From NCBI GenBank assembly GCA_030666035.1, contig DAOUYQ010000010.1, positions 1-11,508 of the forward strand: a stretch of 11,508 nucleotides of DNA, read 5' to 3'. A program made the translations under genes and the position numbers. The stretch is from Microcaldota archaeon (GTDB lineage: Archaea; Micrarchaeota; Micrarchaeia; Anstonellales; Bilamarchaeaceae). This document shows positions 6,095 to 11,508 of the stretch, piece after piece; position 1 is the stretch's first letter; every line of letters starts with the position of its first letter. The notes under the pieces are model-generated. The model saw only the letters and a program-made list of their open reading frames with translations. It did no database searches and was not told the DNA's origin.

Positions 6095-7207
6095 ATGAAA
6101 ACGACTTTGAGCATTATTAAAGCAGATGTTGGAAGCTATTGCGGGCACCAGAGATGCCACGCAAGCCTCATGCGCGCAGCGGATGCGGTTCTCAAGGAGG
6201 CAAAAAACTCCGGAATCCTAATCGACTATTATGTTGCAAGATGCGGAGATGACCTGGACCTCATCATGACCCATGACAAGGGGGAAGCAAACGAGCAGGT
6301 GCACAAAACCGCATGGGACGCATTCCTCTCCGCAACCGAAGAGGCAAAAAAACTCAAGCTCTACGGAGCAGGCCAGGATCTCCTCTCCGATGCATTTAGT
6401 GGAAATGTAAAAGGATTGGGCCCAGGATGCGCGGAAATTGAGTTTGAAGAGCGCAAGAGCGAGCCGGTAGTCTGCTTTTTAATGGACAAAACCGACCCGG
6501 GCGCATTCAACATGCCAGTATACAAGATGTTCGCAGACCCGTTCAATACCCCGGGCCTGATAATTGACCCGAACATGCGCGGCGGGTTCAGGTTTGAAGT
6601 CATCGATATTTATGAAAATAAGAAGGTGCTTTTGAATACGCCCGCAGAGCTATACGACCTGCTTGCATTGATTGGCTCCACCTCCAAGTATGTAATTAAA
6701 AAGGTTTATCCCGGCCCTGGAAACAAGGTGCCCGAAAACGAAGCCGCTGCCGCAGTAAGTACAGACAAGCTCTACCAAATTGCAGGGGAGTACGTAGGAA
6801 AGGACGACCCGGTTGCAATTGTGCGCTGCCAGAGCGGACTTCCCGCAGTAGGCGAGATTGTTGAGCCCTACTCATTCCCGCACCTGGTTTCAGGATGGAT
6901 GCGCGGCTCGCATGTTGGCCCGGTATATCCATGCGCAATGGACAAATCCGACCCCACGCGCTTTGACGGGCCAACCAGGGTGGTGGCCTTGGGTTTCCAG
7001 CTTGCACAAGGAAAGCTTATTGGCCCCATGGATATATTTGCAGATTCTGCATTTGACCGCGCACGCAAAAAATCGCTTGCAGCTGCAGACTATATGCGCA
7101 GGCACGGCCCGTTCCAGCCGCACAGGCTCCCCCCCGCAGACATGGAATATACTTCCATGCCTAAAGTTATGGAGAAGCTTAAGGACAGGTTTGAGCCATT
7201 AGAGTAA
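6095..7207 (+). CDS. fbp: bifunctional fructose-1,6-bisphosphate aldolase/phosphatase
   Basis: Condenses dihydroxyacetone phosphate and glyceraldehyde 3-phosphate to fructose 1,6-bisphosphate and then removes the 1-phosphate. It is the one-way gluconeogenic enzyme of archaea; cytoplasmic and Mg-dependent. The 370 residues match the family length and are similar over the whole span. Visible landmarks are KADVG with Asp11, His18, GDDLDLIMTH with Asp52-Asp53, GQDLLSD at 93-99, DKTDPGAFN with Lys132, KMFADPFNTPGL at 144-155, YVGKDDP at 233-239, WMRGSH at 268-273, FDGPTR at 290-295 and MEYT near 350. By correspondence with the Sulfolobus enzyme (recalled), Lys236 is the Schiff-base Lys and Tyr233 and Tyr352 are its aldolase partners. 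The loop after Gly13 reads SYCGHQRCH, with two Cys that I do not recall as typical. A small basic gene follows 18 bp downstream, probably in the same operon. Confidence 0.96.
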   Translation: MKTTLSIIKADVGSYCGHQRCHASLMRAADAVLKEAKNSGILIDYYVARCGDDLDLIMTHDKGEANEQVHKTAWDAFLSATEEAKKLKLYGAGQDLLSDAFSGNVKGLGPGCAEIEFEERKSEPVVCFLMDKTDPGAFNMPVYKMFADPFNTPGLIIDPNMRGGFRFEVIDIYENKKVLLNTPAELYDLLALIGSTSKYVIKKVYPGPGNKVPENEAAAAVSTDKLYQIAGEYVGKDDPVAIVRCQSGLPAVGEIVEPYSFPHLVSGWMRGSHVGPVYPCAMDKSDPTRFDGPTRVVALGFQLAQGKLIGPMDIFADSAFDRARKKSLAAADYMRRHGPFQPHRLPPADMEYTSMPKVMEKLKDRFEPLE

Positions 7208-7215
7208 ATTTTCCA

Positions 7216-7219
7216 GAGG
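7216..7219 (+). promoter_or_regulatory. weak Shine-Dalgarno sequence of the 7226 gene
   Basis: GAGG, 6 nt before the ATG at 7226, in the 18-bp gap after the FBP gene. No TATA box fits between the two genes, so this supports translation from the FBP transcript. Confidence 0.4.
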
Positions 7220-7225
7220 AAAAAG

Positions 7226-7549
7226 ATGTTCAGGCGAAAGGAATTCAGGTCTACCAAAATTAAAACCCTGGCGAGCAATGCACCTAAACTTCCCCGGAGC
7301 CCATTCCATAATAAGCACCAGCCTCCACCATCTTCCCTTTCTGCTTCCGGGCGGAATAAAAGCCGTGCCCGGGATTTGCTAAAAAGAAAAAAAGAAGAGT
7401 TTATGAGCTGGAGGCGGAAGGTTGCATACGCACTTGGGCACAAAAATCCTGAGTTTAGGGGAAAACGAGAGCCAGTAATAGAAGACGTTATGCGGGAGTC
7501 CGAAGGCTTCTGTTTTACCTGCCTCTCCGATACGGGTAAGAAGTGCTAA
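7226..7549 (+). CDS. small basic hypothetical protein downstream of FBP aldolase/phosphatase
   Basis: A 107-residue protein of no recognised family. Residues 1-60 are strongly basic and contain Pro/Ser-rich stretches, which suggests disorder or nucleic-acid binding. Residues 50-70 may form an amphipathic helix (DLLKRKKEEFMSWRRKVAYA). The C-terminus has Cys96, Cys99 and Cys107 (CFTC then KKC at the end), too few for a clear zinc ribbon on their own. No signal peptide or membrane helix is seen. It lies 18 bp behind fbp with a weak Shine-Dalgarno sequence and no promoter of its own, so it is probably co-transcribed. A functional link to gluconeogenesis is unproven. The open frame is real but short, so confidence is moderate. 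Confidence 0.6.
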   Translation: MFRRKEFRSTKIKTLASNAPKLPRSPFHNKHQPPPSSLSASGRNKSRARDLLKRKKEEFMSWRRKVAYALGHKNPEFRGKREPVIEDVMRESEGFCFTCLSDTGKKC

Positions 7550-7552
7550 CCA

Positions 7553-7560
7553 TTATAAAT
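7553..7560 (+). promoter_or_regulatory. TATA-like box of the 7583 gene
   Basis: TTATAAAT centred 26-27 bp before the ATG at 7583, just after the stop of the small basic gene. It is one of the best TATA matches in the window and predicts a leaderless transcript. Confidence 0.6.
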
Positions 7561-7582
7561 CATTTTCTTCAATCCTTTTCCC

Positions 7583-8188
7583 ATGCGCACATTCCTTGTT
7601 TTGCTTTTCCTGGCATTTTCCCTTTCCCATGCCCTGGATTATTCCACCCTGGAAATGAAAGCAATTGACCAGAATGGGAATCCTGCAGAAGGCGTAAACT
7701 TTTTCCTAACCTGCAAAATGACATTTACTACAGTTGAGCGCTTCCTCTGCACAAGCGGATTGAACGGAACCTGCAAAAGTGCCTGCATAGATTGCGCCCA
7801 GGGGGAAGAGGCAACAGTGCGCGCAACATATGGAAACCAGACGCTTGAGCAAAGCATTCCGTTCTGGACAGGTTCAGATGCAGAAAGCTGCAAGCCTTAT
7901 TATGCAAGTTCCAATTCCCTTGGCACATTTGTAGTGCAGATTGAGGAGCCTCCTGAATCCCAAACCCCTCAAACAAATGTTAGCGGCTCGCAGGAAAACC
8001 TCCCGGAAAATGTAAATATAGAAACCAAGGACTATCACATCAGCACCACTGAAGGAGAAGAATACGAATACGTTTCTTATGTAAATACAAGCAAAAGCAA
8101 GGATGAGGAAACAAATGGCGGGGCTGGATGCCTTCCGGCCCTTGCGCTCCTTTCCATCTTTACTATCCTGGCCGCCCGCACTTCTTAG
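7583..8188 (+). CDS. secreted Cys-rich beta-domain protein with C-terminal anchor-like tail
   Basis: A 201-residue exported protein. Residues 1-17 form a Sec signal peptide (MRTFLVLLFLAFSLSHA), with likely cleavage before Leu18. Residues 20-122 look like a beta-sandwich of the carboxypeptidase-regulatory or Ig-like kind, opening with EMKAIDQNGNPAEGVNFFL. They carry six Cys (44, 56, 64, 68, 71, 103) that could form disulfides outside the cell. Residues 123-178 are an acidic, Ser/Thr-rich linker. N-glycosylation sequons occur at Asn61, Asn85, Asn132 and Asn168. The tail GGAGCLPALALLSIFTIL followed by AARTS has a Gly-Cys-x-Pro motif, a hydrophobic stretch and a basic end, which resembles archaeal C-terminal sorting tails of the CGP-CTERM kind. 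A cell-surface role is likely; the ligand or enzyme activity is unknown. The last four bases overlap the convergent kinase-like gene. Confidence 0.8.
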   Translation: MRTFLVLLFLAFSLSHALDYSTLEMKAIDQNGNPAEGVNFFLTCKMTFTTVERFLCTSGLNGTCKSACIDCAQGEEATVRATYGNQTLEQSIPFWTGSDAESCKPYYASSNSLGTFVVQIEEPPESQTPQTNVSGSQENLPENVNIETKDYHISTTEGEEYEYVSYVNTSKSKDEETNGGAGCLPALALLSIFTILAARTS

Positions 8189-9135
8189 TCCTCTTCAATT
8201 ATCCCAAGTATTCTCTCAACTGATTCCCTTGGAGTTTCGTTTGCAATATTGAGCATATATACCGGAACCCTCTCAAACAATTCTGCAAAAAAGGATTTCC
8301 TCATCCATGTTTTCCTCGGGCTCCTGCTCAATTGGTGGGGATTGCAAAAATCATTTTTCACCAGGTATTTTACTGCCTCTCCCGCTTCAAGCTCGCTGAA
8401 TGCAGGCTTGTTTTTCTCATCTACTAGGAGCACTGCTGCACCCATAACTGATGAATCCATTATCCGGTCCCCCCCAAAAAGCATTTTTACATCCACAATA
8501 TGCCTTCCCCTGCTGTCTGCCTTTCCAGGGCAGAGCACCTTCAGCCTCTGCGCATACTTTTTCCAGTCCTCCCCAATATTGCTCCGCACATATGAATTCT
8601 TTTCCGAAGAATGCACCAAAACGTCATTTGCAATCCGCACAAACATCCAGTCATCAGTAAGGAAATTTGCGTATTTTTCCAGGAGAAGCCCGTAAGTAAG
8701 GGTTGTTTTCCCGCTTCCGCTGGGCCCAATTAAGGCTATTCCGTTTCCCCCAAAGTCCACATATGAGCCGTGTATTGAATATCTCCGGTGCTCAGAGCGC
8801 ACATCCTCCAAAAATTCAGCTACCAGCCCCAGCGCAATTGATTTTATCCACCCATAATACTCACAATTCTCAATGAATATTGTTTTGGATGCAGGCTCAT
8901 ACTTTACCCTCATTGTTTTTCCGGTTTTTACTGAGAAAATTCTCGCGTGCGGGCGTATTGAGTCCAGCATAGGATGGAAATTGTCCTCCCACATCTCCTT
9001 GTGCCTCCGCGAATCAGTAAAGAATTTTACACATGCCCCATAGATATTTGCCTTGGTCTCATGGAGCGGCTTTGAGCATATCCTGGAAAAAAGTTTTTCC
9101 TTTTCCTCAAGCGTAATTTTGCGCACTTCGTACAT
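8185..9135 (-). CDS. HPr-kinase/PEPCK-like P-loop protein
   Basis: A 316-residue protein with a C-terminal HprK-type nucleotide-binding domain. Residues 130-144 read GNGIALIGPSGSGKT, with the Walker A motif at 137-144. FLTDDW follows with Asp161-Asp162, matching the ADD motif that holds the catalytic Asp in HPr kinases. RGRHIVDVKMLFG at 209-221 resembles the RGxGIxxVxxLFG signature of that family. The end, FFAELFERVPVYMLN, is also typical of HprK-related proteins. The N-terminal 125 residues are not recognised and probably choose the substrate. Archaea generally lack a sugar phosphotransferase system, so the target is unlikely to be HPr; a small molecule or another protein is more likely. The frame is open to an ATG at 9195 (336 residues). 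I chose 9135 because the TATA box at 9159-9166 lies 27 bp upstream of it, whereas the longer start would overlap the neighbour's ATG. Confidence 0.8.
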   Translation of the reverse strand: MYEVRKITLEEKEKLFSRICSKPLHETKANIYGACVKFFTDSRRHKEMWEDNFHPMLDSIRPHARIFSVKTGKTMRVKYEPASKTIFIENCEYYGWIKSIALGLVAEFLEDVRSEHRRYSIHGSYVDFGGNGIALIGPSGSGKTTLTYGLLLEKYANFLTDDWMFVRIANDVLVHSSEKNSYVRSNIGEDWKKYAQRLKVLCPGKADSRGRHIVDVKMLFGGDRIMDSSVMGAAVLLVDEKNKPAFSELEAGEAVKYLVKNDFCNPHQLSRSPRKTWMRKSFFAELFERVPVYMLNIANETPRESVERILGIIEED

Positions 9136-9158
9136 GCCTTTCTTATCTTGGTGCGCAA

Positions 9159-9166
9159 TTATAAAG
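9159..9166. promoter_or_regulatory. shared bidirectional TATA box between the HprK-like and UvdE-like genes
   Basis: TTATAAAG on the plus strand, within AATTATAAAG, reads CTTTATAA on the minus strand. Its centre is about 27 bp from the minus-strand ATG at 9135 and 31 bp from the plus-strand ATG at 9194. It is the only good TATA match in the 58-bp gap, so both divergent genes probably use it. Confidence 0.55.
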
Positions 9167-9193
9167 TTTAGGTTCGTTATTGAGCTGAGAGCC

Positions 9194-10039
9194 ATGATTC
9201 GATTTGGGTATGTTTATCCTGTGGGGAACCTCCTTCAGCCCCCAAAGCGGAAACTCCCGAATGCAAAAGCGCTTGATATGGGCCGGGAAAATCTGCTCCG
9301 CATTGCAGATGCACTTGAATGGAATGAGGAACATGGAATCCGGCTCTTTCGCATTCCATTTGAAACAATTCCATTTGCATTGCATCCAGGTTCCTGGAAG
9401 AAACACCTTGAAATAGAAGGAGAAGCAATAGGGGAGTTTGTCAGGAAAAAAAGAATGCGCATTTTTATGCCTCTTCCCCCGACATGCTCAATAAGCTCCC
9501 CTGATGCTGCAACCCTCAAGCGCTCGCTTGCATACATTGAACATTGCGCTTCCCTGCTTGATTTTCTGAAGGCGGATTCCACATCCAAAATAATTGCCAA
9601 TATTGGAAAGGTCCACACACGAAGGAAGGAAACTGCAAAAAGGTTCATTGCTGCATTTTCCAGATTTTCCCCCTTTGCCCAGGGGAGAATAGCAGTGGAA
9701 AACGATTCCATCCACTGGTCATTCTATGATGCATTTGGCCTTGCAGGAAAGCTGAATATCCCAATAGTATTCAACTATGCTGCATTCATGCAGAATCATT
9801 TTACTGAGCTCTCTCCAGCGGATACCCTTAAAATTGGTGCAATGAGCTGGAAAAGAAAAGATGGCCCGCAAAAGATACGATATTCTGAAAATATGCCTGG
9901 AAAGAAAGGGAAAGGCAGCATTTCGAGAAGACCCTTCCTGAAATTTTACGGGGAGATTCAGGGAATGAAAGCAGATGTAATACTTGATACCGGGCAAGGC
10001 GAGAGGTCTGTGCTCAAGGCACACGAGTATATTGGATAG
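9194..10039 (+). CDS. UvdE-like TIM-barrel protein with degenerate metal site
   Basis: A 281-residue protein resembling UV damage endonucleases, which nick DNA 5' of UV lesions using a three-metal TIM barrel. Framework matches include MIRFGY at the N-terminus, RENLLRIADALEWNEEHGIR at 31-50, LFRI.FETIPFALHP at 51-65, AVEND at 167-171, NIPIVFN at 188-194 and DVILD near 261. Compared with the recalled Thermus family member, most ligands appear changed: MHPGQ is MPLPP (92-96), LHLGG is ANIGK (135-139), D..HH is NYAAF (194-198), KVH is KIG (213-215), and the closing EAKGKE is DTGQGE (265-270). Glu169 and a Lys at 213 remain. Loss of catalysis or a new function is therefore likely. The ATG at 9194 is chosen because family proteins begin at MIRxGY; the same frame is open back to 9053, inside the opposite gene. 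Confidence 0.78.
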   Translation: MIRFGYVYPVGNLLQPPKRKLPNAKALDMGRENLLRIADALEWNEEHGIRLFRIPFETIPFALHPGSWKKHLEIEGEAIGEFVRKKRMRIFMPLPPTCSISSPDAATLKRSLAYIEHCASLLDFLKADSTSKIIANIGKVHTRRKETAKRFIAAFSRFSPFAQGRIAVENDSIHWSFYDAFGLAGKLNIPIVFNYAAFMQNHFTELSPADTLKIGAMSWKRKDGPQKIRYSENMPGKKGKGSISRRPFLKFYGEIQGMKADVILDTGQGERSVLKAHEYIG

Positions 10040-10090
10040 GCGAAAAAATTGATTTTATAAACAATTGCAAAATCAGCTTCTTGGATAGCA

Positions 10091-10098
10091 TTATAAAT
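10091..10098 (+). promoter_or_regulatory. TATA-like box of the 10120 gene
   Basis: TTATAAAT centred 25-26 bp before the ATG at 10120, in the 80-bp gap after the UvdE-like gene. It predicts a leaderless transcript. A further TTTTATAAAC near 10053-10062 is too far from the ATG for a leaderless start but might act as a second promoter. Confidence 0.55.
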
Positions 10099-10119
10099 TT
10101 TCAGGGCCTTTTTAACAGT

Positions 10120-11157
10120 ATGCGCCAAAAAATGCTGAAAAAAACCAAAAAGGAGCAAAGCGCCAAACCGGTGAAGATTACCCCCACCCTTCTGGACTGG
10201 TTCAGTGAAAACGGAATTGACCTAAGGCTCCATCTAACGGTTGTTAATGGGCATGTAAGAAAAGCAAAAGGGGTTGAGAAAGTTTTGGGCAGAAAAAGCC
10301 TTAAGCGGGCTGAGGCTGAAATGGACAAATACCTTAATTCCTATCGTAGCGCTTCCAGCAAAATAATGAAAATAGTAGGGTCTCTCTCTGACCCTGCAAT
10401 CAGGAAAAAGTTCCTTGCAGAAAACAAGCGAATTACAGCAAAACGATATGATGCAATGCTTGAAAGCTTGAAGAAGCGGTCTTCCAGATATGAAAGGCTG
10501 GCTTTAAAGTATGAAAAAGCATATGAAAAAAAATACAGGCGGAAAAGGCCTGTTTATGAAAGAATCCATCTTGTGCGCAGTATTGCACGGGAAACGCGGA
10601 TATCCATCAACAAACGGCAAAGAAGAGCAAAGAAGGAAACAGATGAGTTAATTGCTGCATTTTCCCAGGATTTGCAAAAAAGGATAAAAGAAAGGCAAAA
10701 ACCCATAAAATACCGGGATAGAACTAATAAAAGAAAGGTCAGGATAAAGATAGAGCCTTCAAAACCAATTGTGCTTGCAAGGGCAGCAAGGCCCAATGAA
10801 TACAGGAGGGGCTATGAACGGGGTGCAATAATCGCGCCCAGAAGGCCCAGGGCCCCCGCAGGAACCAGGGTAGCTGTGGGCAAATCCAAGGCTCCCGCAG
10901 GAACCAGAATAGCCATGAATAAACCCAAGGGCCCCGCAGGAAGCAGCCTGGTAAAGAAAGGGAAAGGGCCAAAAACTCTCGCCCAACTAAGGGCCAGCAT
11001 AATAAAACTTAAAGCGCAACGAATCAAGGAAAAACAAAGGATTGCATCCCTCTCGGGAAAACAAAAGAAAATAAAAGAAACTGAACTCACAGAGCTCACG
11101 CGGGAGATAAACAGGCTAAGGAGAATGCGTGAGAGAAAATTGGGGCGCCTCGTTTAG
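10120..11157 (+). CDS. highly basic coiled-coil protein with Pro-Ala-Gly repeats, unknown function
   Basis: A 345-residue, strongly basic protein of no recognised family. The N-terminal part includes a short domain that may be folded (TPTLLDWFSENGIDLRLHLT near 22-41). Residues about 70-215 are Lys/Arg/Glu-rich helix with coiled-coil character. Residues 242-280 contain three 13-residue repeats of the form xxx(A/G)PAG(T/S)xxxxx, encoded by a 39-bp tandem repeat. Residues about 285-345 form a second charged helix. The charge suggests binding to nucleic acid or ribosomes, which is inference only. There is no signal peptide or membrane segment. An in-frame TTG at 10081 is rejected as the start because the TATA box at 10091-10098 lies downstream of it. 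A T-rich terminator follows the stop. Confidence 0.75.
   Translation: MRQKMLKKTKKEQSAKPVKITPTLLDWFSENGIDLRLHLTVVNGHVRKAKGVEKVLGRKSLKRAEAEMDKYLNSYRSASSKIMKIVGSLSDPAIRKKFLAENKRITAKRYDAMLESLKKRSSRYERLALKYEKAYEKKYRRKRPVYERIHLVRSIARETRISINKRQRRAKKETDELIAAFSQDLQKRIKERQKPIKYRDRTNKRKVRIKIEPSKPIVLARAARPNEYRRGYERGAIIAPRRPRAPAGTRVAVGKSKAPAGTRIAMNKPKGPAGSSLVKKGKGPKTLAQLRASIIKLKAQRIKEKQRIASLSGKQKKIKETELTELTREINRLRRMRERKLGRLV
10843..10959 (+). repeat. three-copy 39-bp in-frame tandem repeat
   Basis: Units start at 10843, 10882 and 10921. The best-conserved core, CCCGCAGGAA, recurs at 10855, 10894 and 10933. The units encode RPRAPAGTRVAVG, KSKAPAGTRIAMN and KPKGPAGSSLVKK, so divergence increases in the third copy. 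The repeat lies inside the basic coiled-coil gene between its two helical regions and probably forms a flexible basic linker. Confidence 0.8.
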
Positions 11158-11187
11158 TTTTTTTAACCTTTCCTCTTTTTAATTTTT
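11158..11187 (+). terminator. T-rich archaeal terminator after the 10120 gene
   Basis: A run of seven T residues starts directly after the TAG stop (11158-11164), followed by further runs at 11176-11180 and 11183-11187. There is no hairpin. Multiple oligo-T runs without a stem are the usual form of archaeal intrinsic terminator. Confidence 0.5.
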
Positions 11188-11204
11188 CCTGGAAGGAATA
11201 ATTA

Positions 11205-11212
11205 TTTATATC
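11205..11212 (+). promoter_or_regulatory. TATA-like box of the 11242 gene
   Basis: TTTATATC centred about 33 bp before the ATG at 11242, predicting a leader of only a few nucleotides. It follows the terminator of the previous gene, so the last gene is an independent unit. Confidence 0.5.
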
Positions 11213-11241
11213 ATAAGCACTCCAATCCATGTGGTGTATTT

Positions 11242-11508
11242 ATGGGAAATGGAAAAGGAAGTGTAAGGGTGCCCAAAAAGAAAGGCAGGCTGAGGGTGCC
11301 CAAAAAGAAGGAAATTACTTTCTATAGATATGTACTGGATTTAGAAGACAAAAACGGACGGTTTCAGAGATACATCATCCACTCAAAAACTCCCCTCTTT
11401 GAAAAGGGAAAACCTGGTGAAAGCAAAGTAGTAAAGGGGGAAGAACTTGCAGCGGCCATCCATTCCAAGAATATTCTTAACTTAAGCTTTGTGGAACTAA
11501 ACAAGAAA
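11242..11508 (+). CDS. lysine-rich hypothetical protein, 5' part
   Basis: An open frame of 89 codons that runs off the right edge without a stop. The N-terminus is strongly basic and contains the repeat RVPKKK twice (residues 9-14 and 18-23), encoded by a 17-bp direct repeat 27 bp apart. From about residue 26 a folded region appears to begin: TFYRYVLDLEDKNGRFQRYI reads as two beta strands with a turn, and later GEELAAAIHSKNILNLSF as a helix and strand. No family is recognised. An ATG 13 bp upstream (11229) is in another frame and reaches a stop after 32 codons, so it is not used. The TATA box at 11205-11212 supports the start at 11242. Confidence 0.65.
   Translation, partial: MGNGKGSVRVPKKKGRLRVPKKKEITFYRYVLDLEDKNGRFQRYIIHSKTPLFEKGKPGESKVVKGEELAAAIHSKNILNLSFVELNKK
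11266..11309 (+). repeat. 17-bp direct repeat in the 11242 gene
   Basis: AGGGTGCCCAAAAAGAA occurs at 11266-11282 and again, identically, at 11293-11309. The 27-bp period keeps the reading frame, and both copies encode the basic motif RVPKKK. Identity at the DNA level, including third codon positions, suggests a recent duplication. Confidence 0.8.

Noticed and set aside
8185..8188. four-base TTAG overlap between convergent stop codons
   Set aside because: Sharing TTAG between a TAG and a TAA is a common result of compact convergent genes and needs no special explanation.
8249..8695. 148-residue plus-strand frame inside the HprK-like gene
   Set aside because: It is antisense to a gene with clear Walker A and HprK motifs, has no promoter or Shine-Dalgarno sequence, and its composition looks like a shadow.
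9053..9193. 47-residue upstream extension of the UvdE-like frame
   Set aside because: It lies in the opposite-strand kinase gene and its own promoter, and UvdE proteins begin at the MIRxGY strand.
9136..9195. 20-residue N-terminal extension of the HprK-like protein starting at 9195
   Set aside because: It would overlap the start codon of the divergent gene and leave the strong TATA box inside the coding region. The ATG at 9135 has that box at the right distance. Still possible, so the frame is noted in the gene entry.
10081..10119. TTG start 13 codons upstream of the basic coiled-coil protein
   Set aside because: A good TATA box at 10091-10098 lies downstream of the TTG and 25 bp before the ATG at 10120.
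10843..10959. possible CRISPR-like repeats
   Set aside because: The repeats are contiguous, without spacers, diverged and in frame within a coding sequence.

Overview
The window is a gene-dense stretch of an archaeal chromosome. Three genes point to this directly: an archaeal-type bifunctional fructose-1,6-bisphosphate aldolase/phosphatase, an isopentenyl phosphate kinase, and a UbiD/UbiX decarboxylase pair. The promoters also fit. Nearly every gene or operon has a TATA-like box centred about 25-33 bp before its start codon, the spacing expected for leaderless or nearly leaderless archaeal mRNAs. Four genes instead have Shine-Dalgarno sequences. Many small proteins without recognisable families and very short intergenic gaps suggest a small-genome lineage such as a DPANN or Diapherotrites-like archaeon. 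That placement is inference only. No tRNA, rRNA, CRISPR array, insertion sequence or integration site was found.

Layout. The left edge (1-146, minus) holds the first 48 codons of a UbiD-family decarboxylase. A TPR-like protein (181-690, minus) and a putative lipoprotein (745-1671, plus) diverge from one symmetric TATA box. The lipoprotein is coupled to an Ala-rich helical protein (1676-2767, plus). UbiX (2770-3303) and an unrecognised 295-residue protein (3339-4226) follow on the minus strand. On the plus strand come isopentenyl phosphate kinase (4347-5099), a Pro-rich protein with a folded C-terminal domain (5151-5978), FBP aldolase/phosphatase (6095-7207) with a small basic downstream gene (7226-7549), and a secreted Cys-rich protein with a C-terminal anchor-like tail (7583-8188). 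An HPr-kinase-like P-loop protein (minus) and a UV-endonuclease-like TIM-barrel protein (plus) then diverge from a second shared TATA box near 9162. A basic coiled-coil protein (10120-11157) and a partial lysine-rich protein (11242 to the right edge) close the window.

How the genes may work together. UbiX makes the prenylated flavin that UbiD enzymes need. In the archaeal mevalonate pathway a UbiD-family enzyme decarboxylates trans-anhydromevalonate 5-phosphate to isopentenyl phosphate, which IPK phosphorylates to IPP. Parts of all three steps lie within 5.1 kb here, so a loose isoprenoid (lipid) neighbourhood is plausible. FBP aldolase/phosphatase indicates gluconeogenesis.

The most unusual item is the UvdE-like protein. 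It keeps the family framework but appears to have lost most metal-binding residues, and it shares a promoter with an HPr-kinase-like protein.
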